In this document: piece after piece, positions 1-8,919 of the stretch
Position numbering within the stretch: position 1 is the stretch's first letter
How the letters are laid out: each line of letters begins with the position of its first letter
Assembly (NCBI RefSeq): GCF_018390645.1
Contig: NZ_JAHBGC010000020.1
Coordinates: 124,001-188,000 of the forward strand
DNA: 64,000 nucleotides
Direction of reading: 5' to 3'
Origin: Ancylobacter dichloromethanicus
GTDB lineage: Bacteria > Pseudomonadota > Alphaproteobacteria > Rhizobiales > Xanthobacteraceae
Made by a program: the position numbers and the translations under genes
Notes under the pieces: generated by a model
The model's input: only the letters and a program-made list of their open reading frames with translations
What the model was told of the DNA's origin: nothing
Database searches by the model: none

Positions 1-36
1 GCCGGTGCCATTTCGGGGCCATTTCGAGGCAATTGG

Positions 37-678
37 TTAAGCGATGTTAACCTGTCGGGCGACGTCTTCCGGGCGCCACTCCATGCCGACATGGCCGGGC
101 TGTGCCGCCACCCGGTCGAGCCAGCCACGCAGGGCCGGGAAGGAGCCGAGATCGAAGTCGCCTTCCTGTGCCAGATGGGTATGGGCATAGAGCGCGATAT
201 CGGCGACGGTCAGGGTGCCGTCGATGAAGAAGGGGCGGCGTGCGAGGTGGCGTTCCATGACGCCCAGCGCGGCATAGCCTTCCTCCATCCAGCGGTCGAT
301 GTCGTGGGTGCGCAGGTCGCGCCCGCCGCGCACCAGCCTGAGCCAGAAGCGCGCCGCGCCGATGGAGGAATCGACGCTGTGCTGCTCGAAGAACATCCAG
401 CGCAGCGCCTCCGCCCGCCCCAGCGGATCGTTGGGCAGCAATGGCGTGCCGTCGGCGAGGTAGAACAGGATGGCGTTGGATTCCGGCAGGTAGCGTCCGC
501 CCGGCAGTTCCAGCAGCGGCACCCGGCCTTCCGGGTTCCTCATCAGGAATTCGGGCGTGCGGTTCTCCCCGCGCAGCAGGTCGACATCGACCAGCTCGAA
601 CGGCAGGCCGAGCCGGGAGAGCAGCAGCCGCACCTTGTAGGAGTTGCCGGAACTCTGCATGGCGTAGATCTTGAGCAT
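37..678 (-). CDS. Glutathione S-transferase family protein
   Basis: This 213-residue protein has the GST layout. An N-terminal thioredoxin-like domain (about residues 1-78) contains the SSGNSYKVRLLLSRLGLPFE segment, a cis-proline region (GRVPLLEL) and the LPESNAILFYLA glutathione-binding helix. An all-alpha C-terminal domain (about 85-205) carries LTVADIALYAHTH, the usual GST N-capping/hydrophobic-staple region. The family conjugates glutathione to electrophiles or reduces peroxides in the cytoplasm, and the substrate here cannot be read. The ATG at 678 fits the usual GST N-terminus. It is divergent from the aspartate aminotransferase, with about 145 nt between the two starts. Confidence 0.9.
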   Translation of the reverse strand: MLKIYAMQSSGNSYKVRLLLSRLGLPFELVDVDLLRGENRTPEFLMRNPEGRVPLLELPGGRYLPESNAILFYLADGTPLLPNDPLGRAEALRWMFFEQHSVDSSIGAARFWLRLVRGGRDLRTHDIDRWMEEGYAALGVMERHLARRPFFIDGTLTVADIALYAHTHLAQEGDFDLGSFPALRGWLDRVAAQPGHVGMEWRPEDVARQVNIA

Positions 679-753
679 GCAGAAAACTCCGGCAGATCGG
701 TCTCGAAAGGCACCGCTTCAGGAAATCGCGGTGCCGACGCCGCTCGCAGGTAG

Positions 754-2025
<1,272 letters not shown>

Positions 2026-2134
2026 GGTAGAAGGGTATTGACCGGCCGGGAGGCGCGCCCCGGCCGGCAAGCGCCAAGGGGCGGGGGGCGCCGGTTCCCG
2101 AGAGCCGGCTGCGCGCCATCGTCAGGAGATCTGC

Positions 2135-2626
2135 ATGTTCCGTACTGTTCTGTCGCGCGGGCTGCTCGCCACTGCGCTTGTTGCCGGCGCCGCCACCCTG
2201 GTCGCCGCGCCCGCGTCCGCCCAGACCAAGCGGGTCGAGGCCGGTTCGCTTGCCTGCACGGGTTCGAAGTCGGTGAGCTTCATCATCGGTTCCAAGCGTA
2301 CGCTCGCCTGCACCTTCACCAGCGTCCGCGGCAAGAAGTACGCCTATGAAGGCAGCATTCGCCGCTGGGGTCTCGACCTCGGCGTGACCGGCCGCAACAT
2401 CCTGCTGTGGAGCGTGCTGGCGCCGTCCAGGGGCGTGCGCTCGTCCGATCTCGACGGCACCTATGTCGGCGTCTCCGGCAGCGTGGCGCTCGGCGTCGGC
2501 GTGGCCGGCAACGTGCTGGTCGGCGGCTCGAACAAGACCATCGCCCTGCAGCCGGTCAGCATCGAAGGCCAGACCGGCGTCAATGTCGCGCTCGGCGTCG
2601 GCGACCTGCGCCTCGTTTCCAAGTGA
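2135..2626 (+). CDS. DUF992 family exported protein
   Basis: The 163-residue product starts with a cleavable Sec signal peptide (hydrophobic stretch to about residue 28, APASAQ cleavage). The mature part matches the alphaproteobacterial DUF992 family: EAGSLACTGSKSVSFIIGS, two cysteines likely to pair (ACTG and LACTF), and glycine-rich beta-strand repeats (GVSGSVALGVGVAGNVLVGG). Its function is unknown and it is probably periplasmic. AGGAG precedes the ATG at good spacing. It stands alone between aspC and an intrinsic terminator. Confidence 0.85.
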   Translation: MFRTVLSRGLLATALVAGAATLVAAPASAQTKRVEAGSLACTGSKSVSFIIGSKRTLACTFTSVRGKKYAYEGSIRRWGLDLGVTGRNILLWSVLAPSRGVRSSDLDGTYVGVSGSVALGVGVAGNVLVGGSNKTIALQPVSIEGQTGVNVALGVGDLRLVSK

Positions 2627-2673
2627 ACCGAGCGGCGCCCGGTCCCACGGGACCGCGCCGGCATAAGCTGAAA

Positions 2674-2716
2674 AAGCCCCGAGGCCCGGCGCATCCCGCC
2701 GGGCCTTCTTTCATTT
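2674..2716 (+). terminator. Intrinsic terminator after the DUF992 gene
   Basis: A stem AGGCCCGGC (2682-2690) pairs with GCCGGGCCT (2699-2707) and is followed by a T-rich run (TCTTTCATTTT). It lies about 50 nt after the stop codon and before msrP. Confidence 0.8.
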
Positions 2717-2796
2717 TGCACGAGAAATTGAAACAGCGTCTGAAATAAACCGGCCGGTTCCAGCGTACTCTCCTTGTCATCCAAGAGGAGCCTGCC

Positions 2797-3801
2797 ATGC
2801 CGATACGCCGTCGCCGGTCCTGGGACCTGCCAGAGAGCGCGGTCACGCCCGAAGCCACCTATCTGTCCCGCCGCAACCTGCTCGGCGCGGGCGTCGGCCT
2901 GCTGGGGGTCGCCGGCCTGTCCGCGGCGCTCTCCCCGTTCGCCGATGCCGCGCCGGCCCCCGGCGACCCGGCCAACGACCCGACCCGGGATCTCTACCCG
3001 GCGCGCAAGAACCCCGCCTTCACCGCCGGCGACCGGCCGATCACGCCGGAGGAGATTTCCGGCAACTACAACAACTTCTACGAATTCGGCTCCGAGCGCT
3101 CCGCCTACCAGATCGCCGACGTCGCCGCGCGCATGCCGCGCCGGCCGTGGACGGTGAAGATCGACGGAATGGTCGAGACGCCGCGCGAGGTCGGCATCGA
3201 CGACCTCATCCGTGCCATGTCGCTGGAGGAGCGCATCTACCGCCATCGCTGCGTCGAGGCATGGTCGATGACCGTGCCGTGGACCGGCTTTCCGGTGAAG
3301 GCGCTCGTCGCCTATGCCAAGCCGCTGTCGGGCGCCAAATATGTGCGCTTCGAGACCTTTATGAACCCGGAAGTGGCGCTCGGCCAGCGGCGCTTCATCT
3401 ACCCCTGGCCGTATATTGACGGGCTCACCATGGCGGAGGCCAATAACGACCTCGCCTTTCTGGTCACCGGCATTTACGGCAAGCCCGCGCCCAACCAGTT
3501 CGGTGCGCCGCTGCGCCTCGCCGTGCCGTGGAAATACGGCTTCAAGTCGGTGAAGTCGATCGTGCGCATCTCCTTCGTCGCGGAGCGGCCGGTCGGGCTG
3601 TGGGAGCAGGTGCAGGGCCGGGAATACGGCTTCTGGGCCAATGTGAACCCGGCGGTGCCGCATCCGCGCTGGAGCCAGGCCACCGAGCGCGACATCGGCA
3701 CCGGCGAGCGCCGCCCGACGCTGATCTATAATGGCTATGGCGAAGAGGTCGCGGGCCTCTACAAGGGCCTCGCGGGCGAAGGCAACAAGCTGTTCATGTA
3801 A
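2797..3801 (+). CDS. msrP: Periplasmic methionine sulfoxide reductase catalytic subunit MsrP (YedY family)
   Basis: MsrP is a molybdopterin enzyme that repairs oxidised methionine in periplasmic proteins. The 334-residue product has a twin-arginine signal (SRRNLLGAGVGLLGVAGL, about residues 28-45). The oxidoreductase molybdopterin-binding domain carries the molybdenum-ligand cysteine in HRCVEAWSMTVPW (C152). PWKYGFKSVKSIVRI and FWANVNPAVPHPRW near the C-terminus are typical of YedY. GAGGAG precedes the ATG. The haem membrane partner msrQ, usually next door, is absent here: the next plus-strand gene is an unrelated DUF2380 gene. Electrons must come from a distant msrQ or another donor. Confidence 0.95.
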   Translation: MPIRRRRSWDLPESAVTPEATYLSRRNLLGAGVGLLGVAGLSAALSPFADAAPAPGDPANDPTRDLYPARKNPAFTAGDRPITPEEISGNYNNFYEFGSERSAYQIADVAARMPRRPWTVKIDGMVETPREVGIDDLIRAMSLEERIYRHRCVEAWSMTVPWTGFPVKALVAYAKPLSGAKYVRFETFMNPEVALGQRRFIYPWPYIDGLTMAEANNDLAFLVTGIYGKPAPNQFGAPLRLAVPWKYGFKSVKSIVRISFVAERPVGLWEQVQGREYGFWANVNPAVPHPRWSQATERDIGTGERRPTLIYNGYGEEVAGLYKGLAGEGNKLFM

Positions 3802-3822
3802 GAGACGGCCGACGGAAGATGA

Positions 3823-3858
3823 AACGGCCGGCCCCCTGGTGCCGGCCGTTTTCATTTG
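3823..3858 (+). terminator. Intrinsic terminator after msrP
   Basis: A perfect 10-bp stem AACGGCCGGC (3823-3832) pairs with GCCGGCCGTT (3841-3850), loop CCCCTGGT, followed by TTCATTT. It lies 21 nt past the msrP stop codon. Confidence 0.85.
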
Positions 3859-4193
3859 CGGCGGCGGCAGGAACGAAAAAGAAAATGGCCGGATCCAAAA
3901 GGACCCGGCCAAGTTTTCGCCGCCGAAGCGGCGAACCTTCCAGAGGGGAACAGCCGAAACGGGGAAACGTCTCGGTGTCTCCCTCCATATGGTCAAAGAC
4001 CGGGCATTCTGCAATGAATTATGCCCGCATGGCAGGCATGCGTTATTGCATTGAACCTTTCTTACGCCTGTCATTGCCCGTAAATTGAGCTGCCGATTAC
4101 CTCCGGCTGCCCTCGAGTCTTGTGCAAACTGGCGGATTGGCGCCTCATTACGCCAACCGCCGCCGCAGAGCGGCCGCAGCACGGAGGAATGCC
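3859..4193 (+). other. 335-nt gene-free leader with hairpins and an EcfG-like promoter variant
   Basis: No convincing ORF is present. It holds an imperfect stem GGCCGGATCC/GGACCCGGCC near 3882-3909 and an 8-bp stem TTCGCCGC/GCGGCGAA near 3916-3935. GGAAC at 3947-3951 is separated by 16 nt from CGTC at 3968-3971, one base from the EcfG consensus. An AT-richer imperfect inverted repeat spans 4010-4050 (TGCAAT...ATTGCA ends with ATGCC...GGCAT inside). It could be a long leader or small RNA before the DUF2380 gene; neither is established. Confidence 0.35.
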
Positions 4194-4700
4194 ATGCCCG
4201 TTTTTCGCCTCGTCACGGCGTTTGGCTGCGTCGTCCTGTCACTGCCGCTGCTGCTCGCGCCGGGCAGTGCGGGTGCGTCGGCGCTGGTCGCGGTGGCCGA
4301 TATCGGCTTCACCGATTCGTCCGGCGAGGCGGGGGACCAGCGCGCGGTGCATGAGGACCGCCGCCGGGGGCTCACCGAAGGGGTGCGGGCGGATATCGGG
4401 CGGGAAGGGAGCCTTGAGAGCCTGCCGCTGCCTTGCGAGGCCGCCTGCCGGCTGGATGCGGAGGGGGTGGAGGTGCTGCGCCAGCGCGCCAGGCAGGCGG
4501 GGGCGGGCTTCCTGCTGGTGGGCAGCGTGCACAAGATGAGCACGCTGATCCTGTCCCTGCGGGTGGCGGTGCTCGATGCCGACACGGGAAAGCTGGTGTT
4601 CGAGCGGCTGCTGAGCTTTCGCGGCGACAATGACGAGGGCTGGCGCCACGCCGGCGACTATGTCGCCCGCGAAGTGGCGGAACAGTTGCCGGCGCAATGA
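4194..4700 (+). CDS. DUF2380 family exported protein
   Basis: The 168-residue product has a signal peptide (hydrophobic core VVLSLPLLLAPGSAGASA, about residues 10-28). The mature domain matches DUF2380: VAVADIGFTDSS at its start, a CEAACRLD cysteine pair, then AGFLLVGSVHKMSTLILSLRVAVLDADTGKL and a GDNDEGWRHAGDYV block. Its fold recalls TolB/LpoB-like periplasmic domains and its function is unknown. The ATG at 4194 is chosen over an upstream in-frame start because GGAGGA sits 6 nt before it and the signal peptide starts there. Confidence 0.8.
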   Translation: MPVFRLVTAFGCVVLSLPLLLAPGSAGASALVAVADIGFTDSSGEAGDQRAVHEDRRRGLTEGVRADIGREGSLESLPLPCEAACRLDAEGVEVLRQRARQAGAGFLLVGSVHKMSTLILSLRVAVLDADTGKLVFERLLSFRGDNDEGWRHAGDYVAREVAEQLPAQ

Positions 4701-4721
4701 GGGCGACCCAATGAGGGCGGC

Positions 4722-5672
4722 TCAGAAGCTCCAGCGCTGCGCCTTGGCGACGAGGAAGTCGCGAAACACCTGGATACGCGCCACCGAGCGCATTTCCTGG
4801 GGGTAGACGAAATACGCCTCCAGCGTCGGCGTGGTGCGCTCGGGGAAGAGTTGCACCAGCGTGGCGGAATCCTCCAGCAGGTAGTCCGGCACGATACCGA
4901 TGCCGACGCCGCGTTCCACCGCCCGCTTGAGGCCGAGAACGTTGTTGACCGAGAGCGCCGGCATGCGGCCTTCCTGGTCGTCCTCCAGCCCGGCCCGTTC
5001 CAGCCAGTTCAGCCCCTGGAAATAGGAGGGGATGGGGCCGCCGAGCAGGATGATGCGGTGCTTGTCCTTGTCGAGCTCGTCCAGCGTGCGCGGGTGGCCG
5101 TTGCGCTTGAGGTATTCGGCCGAGGCGAAAGCGTGGAAATGCACGGTGAACAGCTTGCGCTGGATCAGGTCCGGCTGCACCGGCTGGCGCAGGCGGATGG
5201 CGACATCGGCCTCGCGCATGGCAAGGTCGAGTTCGTCGTCGGTAAGGATCAGCGTGATGCGGATGTCGGGATAGAGTTCGAGAAACTCGCCGATCCGCGC
5301 CGTCAGCCAGTGGGTGCCGAGGCCCATCGTGGTGGTGACGCGCAATTCGCCGTTCGGCTTCTCGCGCGAGTCGGTCAGCTTGGCCCGCGCCGCCTCCAGC
5401 TTCATGAAGACTTCGTGCGCGGTGCGGTACAGCAGGTCGCCCTGCTCGGTCAGGATCAGCCCGCGCGCATGGCGGTGGAACAGCGGGATGTTGAGTTCCT
5501 GCTCCAGCGCCGAGACCTGCCGGCTCACCGCCGATTGCGACAGGCCGAGAGCTTCGCCCGCATGGGTGAAGGAGCCGGCCTCCGCCGCGACGTGGAACAC
5601 TTTGAGCTTGTCCCAGTCCATGTCGCGGGCGCGATTGGCCTTGTTGTCCATCCGGCGGGGGCCCTCGTTCAT
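4722..5672 (-). CDS. LysR-type regulator of the LsrB/VtlR group, linked to trxB
   Basis: This is a full-length LTTR of 316 residues. An N-terminal winged helix-turn-helix (WDKLKVFHVAAEAGSFTHAGEALGLSQSAVSRQVSALE) is followed by a periplasmic-binding-type effector domain. The N-terminus and position behind trxB resemble LsrB of Sinorhizobium/Agrobacterium and VtlR of Brucella, which control abcR small RNAs, envelope and oxidative-stress genes. The ATG at 5672 overlaps the trxB stop as ATGA, implying coupling; ATGs at 5651 and 5621 are alternatives, the last matching the usual start of homologues. The protein contains no cysteine, which is odd because redox-active cysteines are reported for LsrB. 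Orthology is inferred from sequence resemblance and synteny. Confidence 0.85.
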   Translation of the reverse strand: MNEGPRRMDNKANRARDMDWDKLKVFHVAAEAGSFTHAGEALGLSQSAVSRQVSALEQELNIPLFHRHARGLILTEQGDLLYRTAHEVFMKLEAARAKLTDSREKPNGELRVTTTMGLGTHWLTARIGEFLELYPDIRITLILTDDELDLAMREADVAIRLRQPVQPDLIQRKLFTVHFHAFASAEYLKRNGHPRTLDELDKDKHRIILLGGPIPSYFQGLNWLERAGLEDDQEGRMPALSVNNVLGLKRAVERGVGIGIVPDYLLEDSATLVQLFPERTTPTLEAYFVYPQEMRSVARIQVFRDFLVAKAQRWSF

Positions 5673-6649
5673 TCGGCGGCTTGCGCGAGTGGCTCGCGGG
5701 CGGCGAGAAAGCGCTCGACCTCCAGCGCGGCCATGCATCCCATGCCGGCGGCGGTCACCGCCTGGCGGAAGATGTCGTCGGCGACGTCGCCGGCGGCGAA
5801 CACGCCCTCGACCGAGGTCTGGGTGGAATCGGGCACCGTCCAGACATAGCCGCTCGGCTTGAGCTTGAGCTGGCCCTGAACGAGGTCGGTCGCCGGGGCG
5901 TGGCCGATGGCGATGAACACGCCATCCGCCGCCCGCTCGGAAAGCGCGCCGGTGACGACATCCTTCAGCACCACGCCGGTGACCTTGGGCGGCTCGTGCT
6001 GACCCTTCACCTCATGCAGGGCGGCGTTCCACACCACCTCCACCTTGGGGTGGGCGAACAGGCGCTCCTGCAGGATCTTCTCGGCGCGGAAGCTGTCGCG
6101 CCGGTGCACCACCGTCACCTTTGAGGCGAAATTGGTGAGGAACAGGGCTTCCTCGACCGCGGTGTTGCCGCCGCCGACCACGACGACTTCCTTGCCGCGG
6201 TAGAAGAAGCCGTCGCAGGTGGCGCAGGCGGAAACGCCATGGCCGCGATAGGCCTGCTCGGAATCGAGATCGAGCCAGCGGGCCTGCGCGCCGGTGGCGA
6301 GGATGACGGTCTCGGCGATCCACACCGTGCCGGAATCGGTCTCGGCGCGGAACGGGCGGGAGGAGAGGTCGAGCCGCGTTACCAGGTCGTTGACGATGCG
6401 GGTACCCATCTTCTCGGCCTGGGCCTGCATCTGCTCCATCAGCCACGGGCCCTGGATCGGATCGGCGAAGCCGGGATAGTTCTCGACATCGGTGGTGATG
6501 GTGAGCTGGCCGCCGGGCTGGATGCCCTGGATCAGCACCGGCTCAAGCATCGCCCGGGCGGCATAGACGGCGGCCGTGTAGCCCGCCGGGCCCGAGCCGA
6601 TGATCAGGACCTTGGCGTGGTTGGCCGGGCTGATGGAGGGGGCCGACAT
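5669..6649 (-). CDS. trxB: Thioredoxin reductase (NADPH)
   Basis: TrxB is a flavoprotein that passes electrons from NADPH to thioredoxin in the cytoplasm. Visible motifs are the FAD-binding GSGPAGYTAAVYAARA near the N-terminus, the redox-active CATC in GVSACATCDGFFYRGKEV, the NADPH-binding GGGNTAVEEALFL and the C-terminal FAD motif GVFAAGDVADDIFRQAVTAAG. The length of 326 residues is normal. ATG 6649 (MSAPSIS) is preferred over an upstream in-frame ATG that would add 27 non-conserved residues. It is the first gene of a trxB/LysR pair and is divergent from an Lrp-type regulator, an arrangement I recall from other Rhizobiales. Confidence 0.96.
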   Translation of the reverse strand: MSAPSISPANHAKVLIIGSGPAGYTAAVYAARAMLEPVLIQGIQPGGQLTITTDVENYPGFADPIQGPWLMEQMQAQAEKMGTRIVNDLVTRLDLSSRPFRAETDSGTVWIAETVILATGAQARWLDLDSEQAYRGHGVSACATCDGFFYRGKEVVVVGGGNTAVEEALFLTNFASKVTVVHRRDSFRAEKILQERLFAHPKVEVVWNAALHEVKGQHEPPKVTGVVLKDVVTGALSERAADGVFIAIGHAPATDLVQGQLKLKPSGYVWTVPDSTQTSVEGVFAAGDVADDIFRQAVTAAGMGCMAALEVERFLAAREPLAQAAE

Positions 6650-6923
6650 GGGAGGCTCGCTGTGTTGCGGCGACGTGCGTCGCCGGATCGGGAAATCAGG
6701 CCGGATGGCATGCGCATGAGCGCCATGCAAAGGACGCCGCGTAAGCCATGCGAAAATGTAGGGGCTGACCTGGGCAACCGCAAGGCAGACGCCTGCTATC
6801 CATTAGTTTTCCAGAAGGAAGATTGCGCGAGGCCCGCGCGCAAGATAATTGCTCTCGCCGGCCGCTGCTCTATCGTCGCGGCCGAAGGCGCGCCGCCTCG
6901 GCCGCCGCACACGGAGACGCCCC

Positions 6924-7400
6924 TTGGTTCGCCGCATCGACGCCATCGACTGGAACATCCTGCGCGAGTTGCAAGGCGATGGCCGCATTACCAATGTGGA
7001 GCTGTCCCAGCGGGTCGGCGTTTCCGCGCCGCCCTGCCTGCGCCGCGTCCGTTCGCTGGAGGAAGAGGGCATCATCAAGGGCTACCGGGCGCTTCTCGAC
7101 GAGAAGAAGCTCGGCTTCGACCTGATGGCCTTCGCCATGGTGCACCTCGTCAGCCAGGCGGAGGGCGACCTCTCCGCCTTCGCCGCGCAGGTGGAGCGCT
7201 GGCCGCTGGTGCGCGCCTGCTGGATGCTCTCCGGCGAAACCGACTTCATCCTGCTCTGCGTCGCCCCGGACCTTCGCACCTTCCAGAACTTCGTGCTGGA
7301 GCTGACCGGCGCGCCGAATGTGCGCAACGTGAAAACGGCGCTCACGCTGAAGCAGACCAAGGACAGCGCGGTCGTGCCGATGGAAGGGGAATCCGCTTGA
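6924..7400 (+). CDS. Lrp/AsnC family transcriptional regulator (TTG start)
   Basis: This 158-residue protein starts with an AsnC-type helix-turn-helix (DAIDWNILRELQGDGRITNVELSQRVGVSAPPCLRRVRSLEEEGIIKGYRALL), followed by an AsnC ligand-binding RAM domain (MVHLVSQAEGDLSAF, GETDFILLCVAPDL). The TTG at 6924 is chosen because GGAG lies 7 nt upstream and it gives the normal Lrp length; an ATG at 6849 would add about 25 arginine-rich residues. It is divergent from trxB with a 274-nt shared promoter region. Its stop overlaps the next gene's start (TTGA), so it is probably co-transcribed with the glycosyltransferase. Confidence 0.9.
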   Translation: MVRRIDAIDWNILRELQGDGRITNVELSQRVGVSAPPCLRRVRSLEEEGIIKGYRALLDEKKLGFDLMAFAMVHLVSQAEGDLSAFAAQVERWPLVRACWMLSGETDFILLCVAPDLRTFQNFVLELTGAPNVRNVKTALTLKQTKDSAVVPMEGESA

Positions 7401-8293
7401 TCGTCGCCACCGCGACCGACACCGCCTATGTCGAGCTGACCGGCGTGATGCTCGCCTCGCTCGCCGACAAGGCGGCGGGCGATTTCACCTCGGTCCACGT
7501 GTTCTGCGACGCGGTCAGCGAACAGGACAAGGCGCGCCTCGCCGCCGCCTATGGCCTCGCCAACATCGTCTTCGTCGACCTGACCGACGACATGGTCCGG
7601 CATTTCGCCGCGCGGCCGGTCAACCACCACCTCTCGCGCACCGCCTATGCCCGCATCCTGATGCCGCTGAGCCTCGCCGAGGCCACCGGGCGGCTGTTCT
7701 ACATCGACTGCGACACGCTGGTGAACGCGCCGCTGGCTCCGCTCGCCACCCTGCCGATGCAGGGCTTCGCGCTGGCGGCGGTGGACGACATCGCCCGCCA
7801 GGTGCCCGAGCGCCACGCCAAGCGCAATCGCGACATCGGGCTGCCGGAGGCGATGCGTTATTTCAACAGCGGCGTGCTGCTGATCGACCTCGACGCCTGG
7901 CGGCGCGAGCGCGTGTCCGAGCGCACGATCGACTTCATCAACGACCATCCCACCCTGCCGATGATGGACCAGGACGCGCTCAACGGCGCGCTTCAGGGCG
8001 CGTGGCTGCCGCTCGACGAGCGCTGGAACCTGCACCGCCGGCTGGAGAAGGGCGTCTACACCGACGATCCGGCGATCTGGCGCGAGGCCCGTATCGTCCA
8101 CTTCATCGGGCAGGTGAAACCCAACTACACCGACTGCAACCACCCCGCGCGCGAGCTGTTTCTCGCCTACCGCGCCCGCACGCCCTTCGCCTCCGTGCCG
8201 CTGAAGACCAGGTTCGGACGCAAGGTGGAAAAGCGCGGGCGCAAGCTGCGGCGGTTCTTCGGCAAGCTCAAGCGACGCGTTTTCGGAGCCTAG
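7397..8293 (+). CDS. Glycosyltransferase family 8 protein (TTG start)
   Basis: GT8 enzymes transfer glucose or galactose from nucleotide sugars, typically onto LPS core. The 298-residue product has the family order: LIVATATDTAYVELTGVMLASL at the start, SRTAYARILMPLSL, the metal/nucleotide-binding DxD in LFYIDCDTLVNAPL, YFNSGVLLIDLDAW, and MMDQDALNGALQGAWLPLDERWN. A basic tail (KTRFGRKVEKRGRKLRRFFGKLKRRV) may bind membrane. The TTG at 7397 overlaps the Lrp stop and has GGGGA upstream. It begins a run of three nearly contiguous glycan-related genes. The acceptor is unknown. Confidence 0.85.
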   Translation: MIVATATDTAYVELTGVMLASLADKAAGDFTSVHVFCDAVSEQDKARLAAAYGLANIVFVDLTDDMVRHFAARPVNHHLSRTAYARILMPLSLAEATGRLFYIDCDTLVNAPLAPLATLPMQGFALAAVDDIARQVPERHAKRNRDIGLPEAMRYFNSGVLLIDLDAWRRERVSERTIDFINDHPTLPMMDQDALNGALQGAWLPLDERWNLHRRLEKGVYTDDPAIWREARIVHFIGQVKPNYTDCNHPARELFLAYRARTPFASVPLKTRFGRKVEKRGRKLRRFFGKLKRRVFGA

Positions 8294-8295
8294 GG

Positions 8296-8919
8296 ATGGC
8301 ACATAGTCTGGTCGACGAATATGCGAAGCTGCATGCGCGCCACCGCTATGGCGCCACGGCGCGGCACGCGCTGGCCGACATGCTGCCGCACATCATGGCG
8401 CTTCGACCCTCCTCGCTGATCGATTTCGGCTGTGGCCAGAGCAATCTGGCCTTTCTCATCGCCGCCAAGGCGGGCATTGCCGAGATCCATCGCTACGATC
8501 CGGCGATCCCGGAGATTTCCACCCTGCCGGGCAAGCGGGTGGAACTGGCGGTGAATGTCGACGTGATGGAGCATATCCCCGACGAGGAGATCGACGCGGT
8601 GCTCGCCGCCATCGCCGCCTCCGCCGCGCACGCGCTGTTCGTCATCGACACCGGCCCGGCCAAGATGCTGCTTTCCGACGGGCGCAACGCCCATGTCTCG
8701 CAGCATGGCGCGGACTGGTGGCTGGCGCGGCTCAAGCCGCATTTCCCTGACATCCGCGAGATGCCGATCCACCGCCGCGCCCGCGTCGCCTTCAAGACCT
8801 GGGACGGCGAGGTGAGGGGGCTCACCGGCCTCGCCGTGCGGGCGCGCGAGCGGGTGATCTACCGCACGCAGAAGCTGACCCGCTCGGCGCGGCGCAAGCT
8901 GTTCGGGGCGCGCCGGTGA
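8296..8919 (+). CDS. SAM-dependent methyltransferase-like protein
   Basis: The 207-residue product has a class I methyltransferase core: the SAM loop LIDFGCGQSNLAFLIA (about residues 37-52), an acidic residue after strand 2 (HRYDPAI), and AVNVDVMEHIPDEEID, a common methyltransferase motif. The second half is less typical and ends in a basic tail like the neighbouring GT8 protein. Sitting between two glycosyltransferase genes, it may methylate a surface sugar. Its ATG lies 2 nt after the GT8 stop, and its stop overlaps the GTG of the next gene. Confidence 0.75.
   Translation: MAHSLVDEYAKLHARHRYGATARHALADMLPHIMALRPSSLIDFGCGQSNLAFLIAAKAGIAEIHRYDPAIPEISTLPGKRVELAVNVDVMEHIPDEEIDAVLAAIAASAAHALFVIDTGPAKMLLSDGRNAHVSQHGADWWLARLKPHFPDIREMPIHRRARVAFKTWDGEVRGLTGLAVRARERVIYRTQKLTRSARRKLFGARR

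Noticed and set aside
6239-7396. N-terminal extension of the GT8 protein across the trxB/lrp region
   Set aside because: The open frame runs antisense to trxB and out of frame with lrp; the GT8 fold starts immediately after the TTG at 7397.
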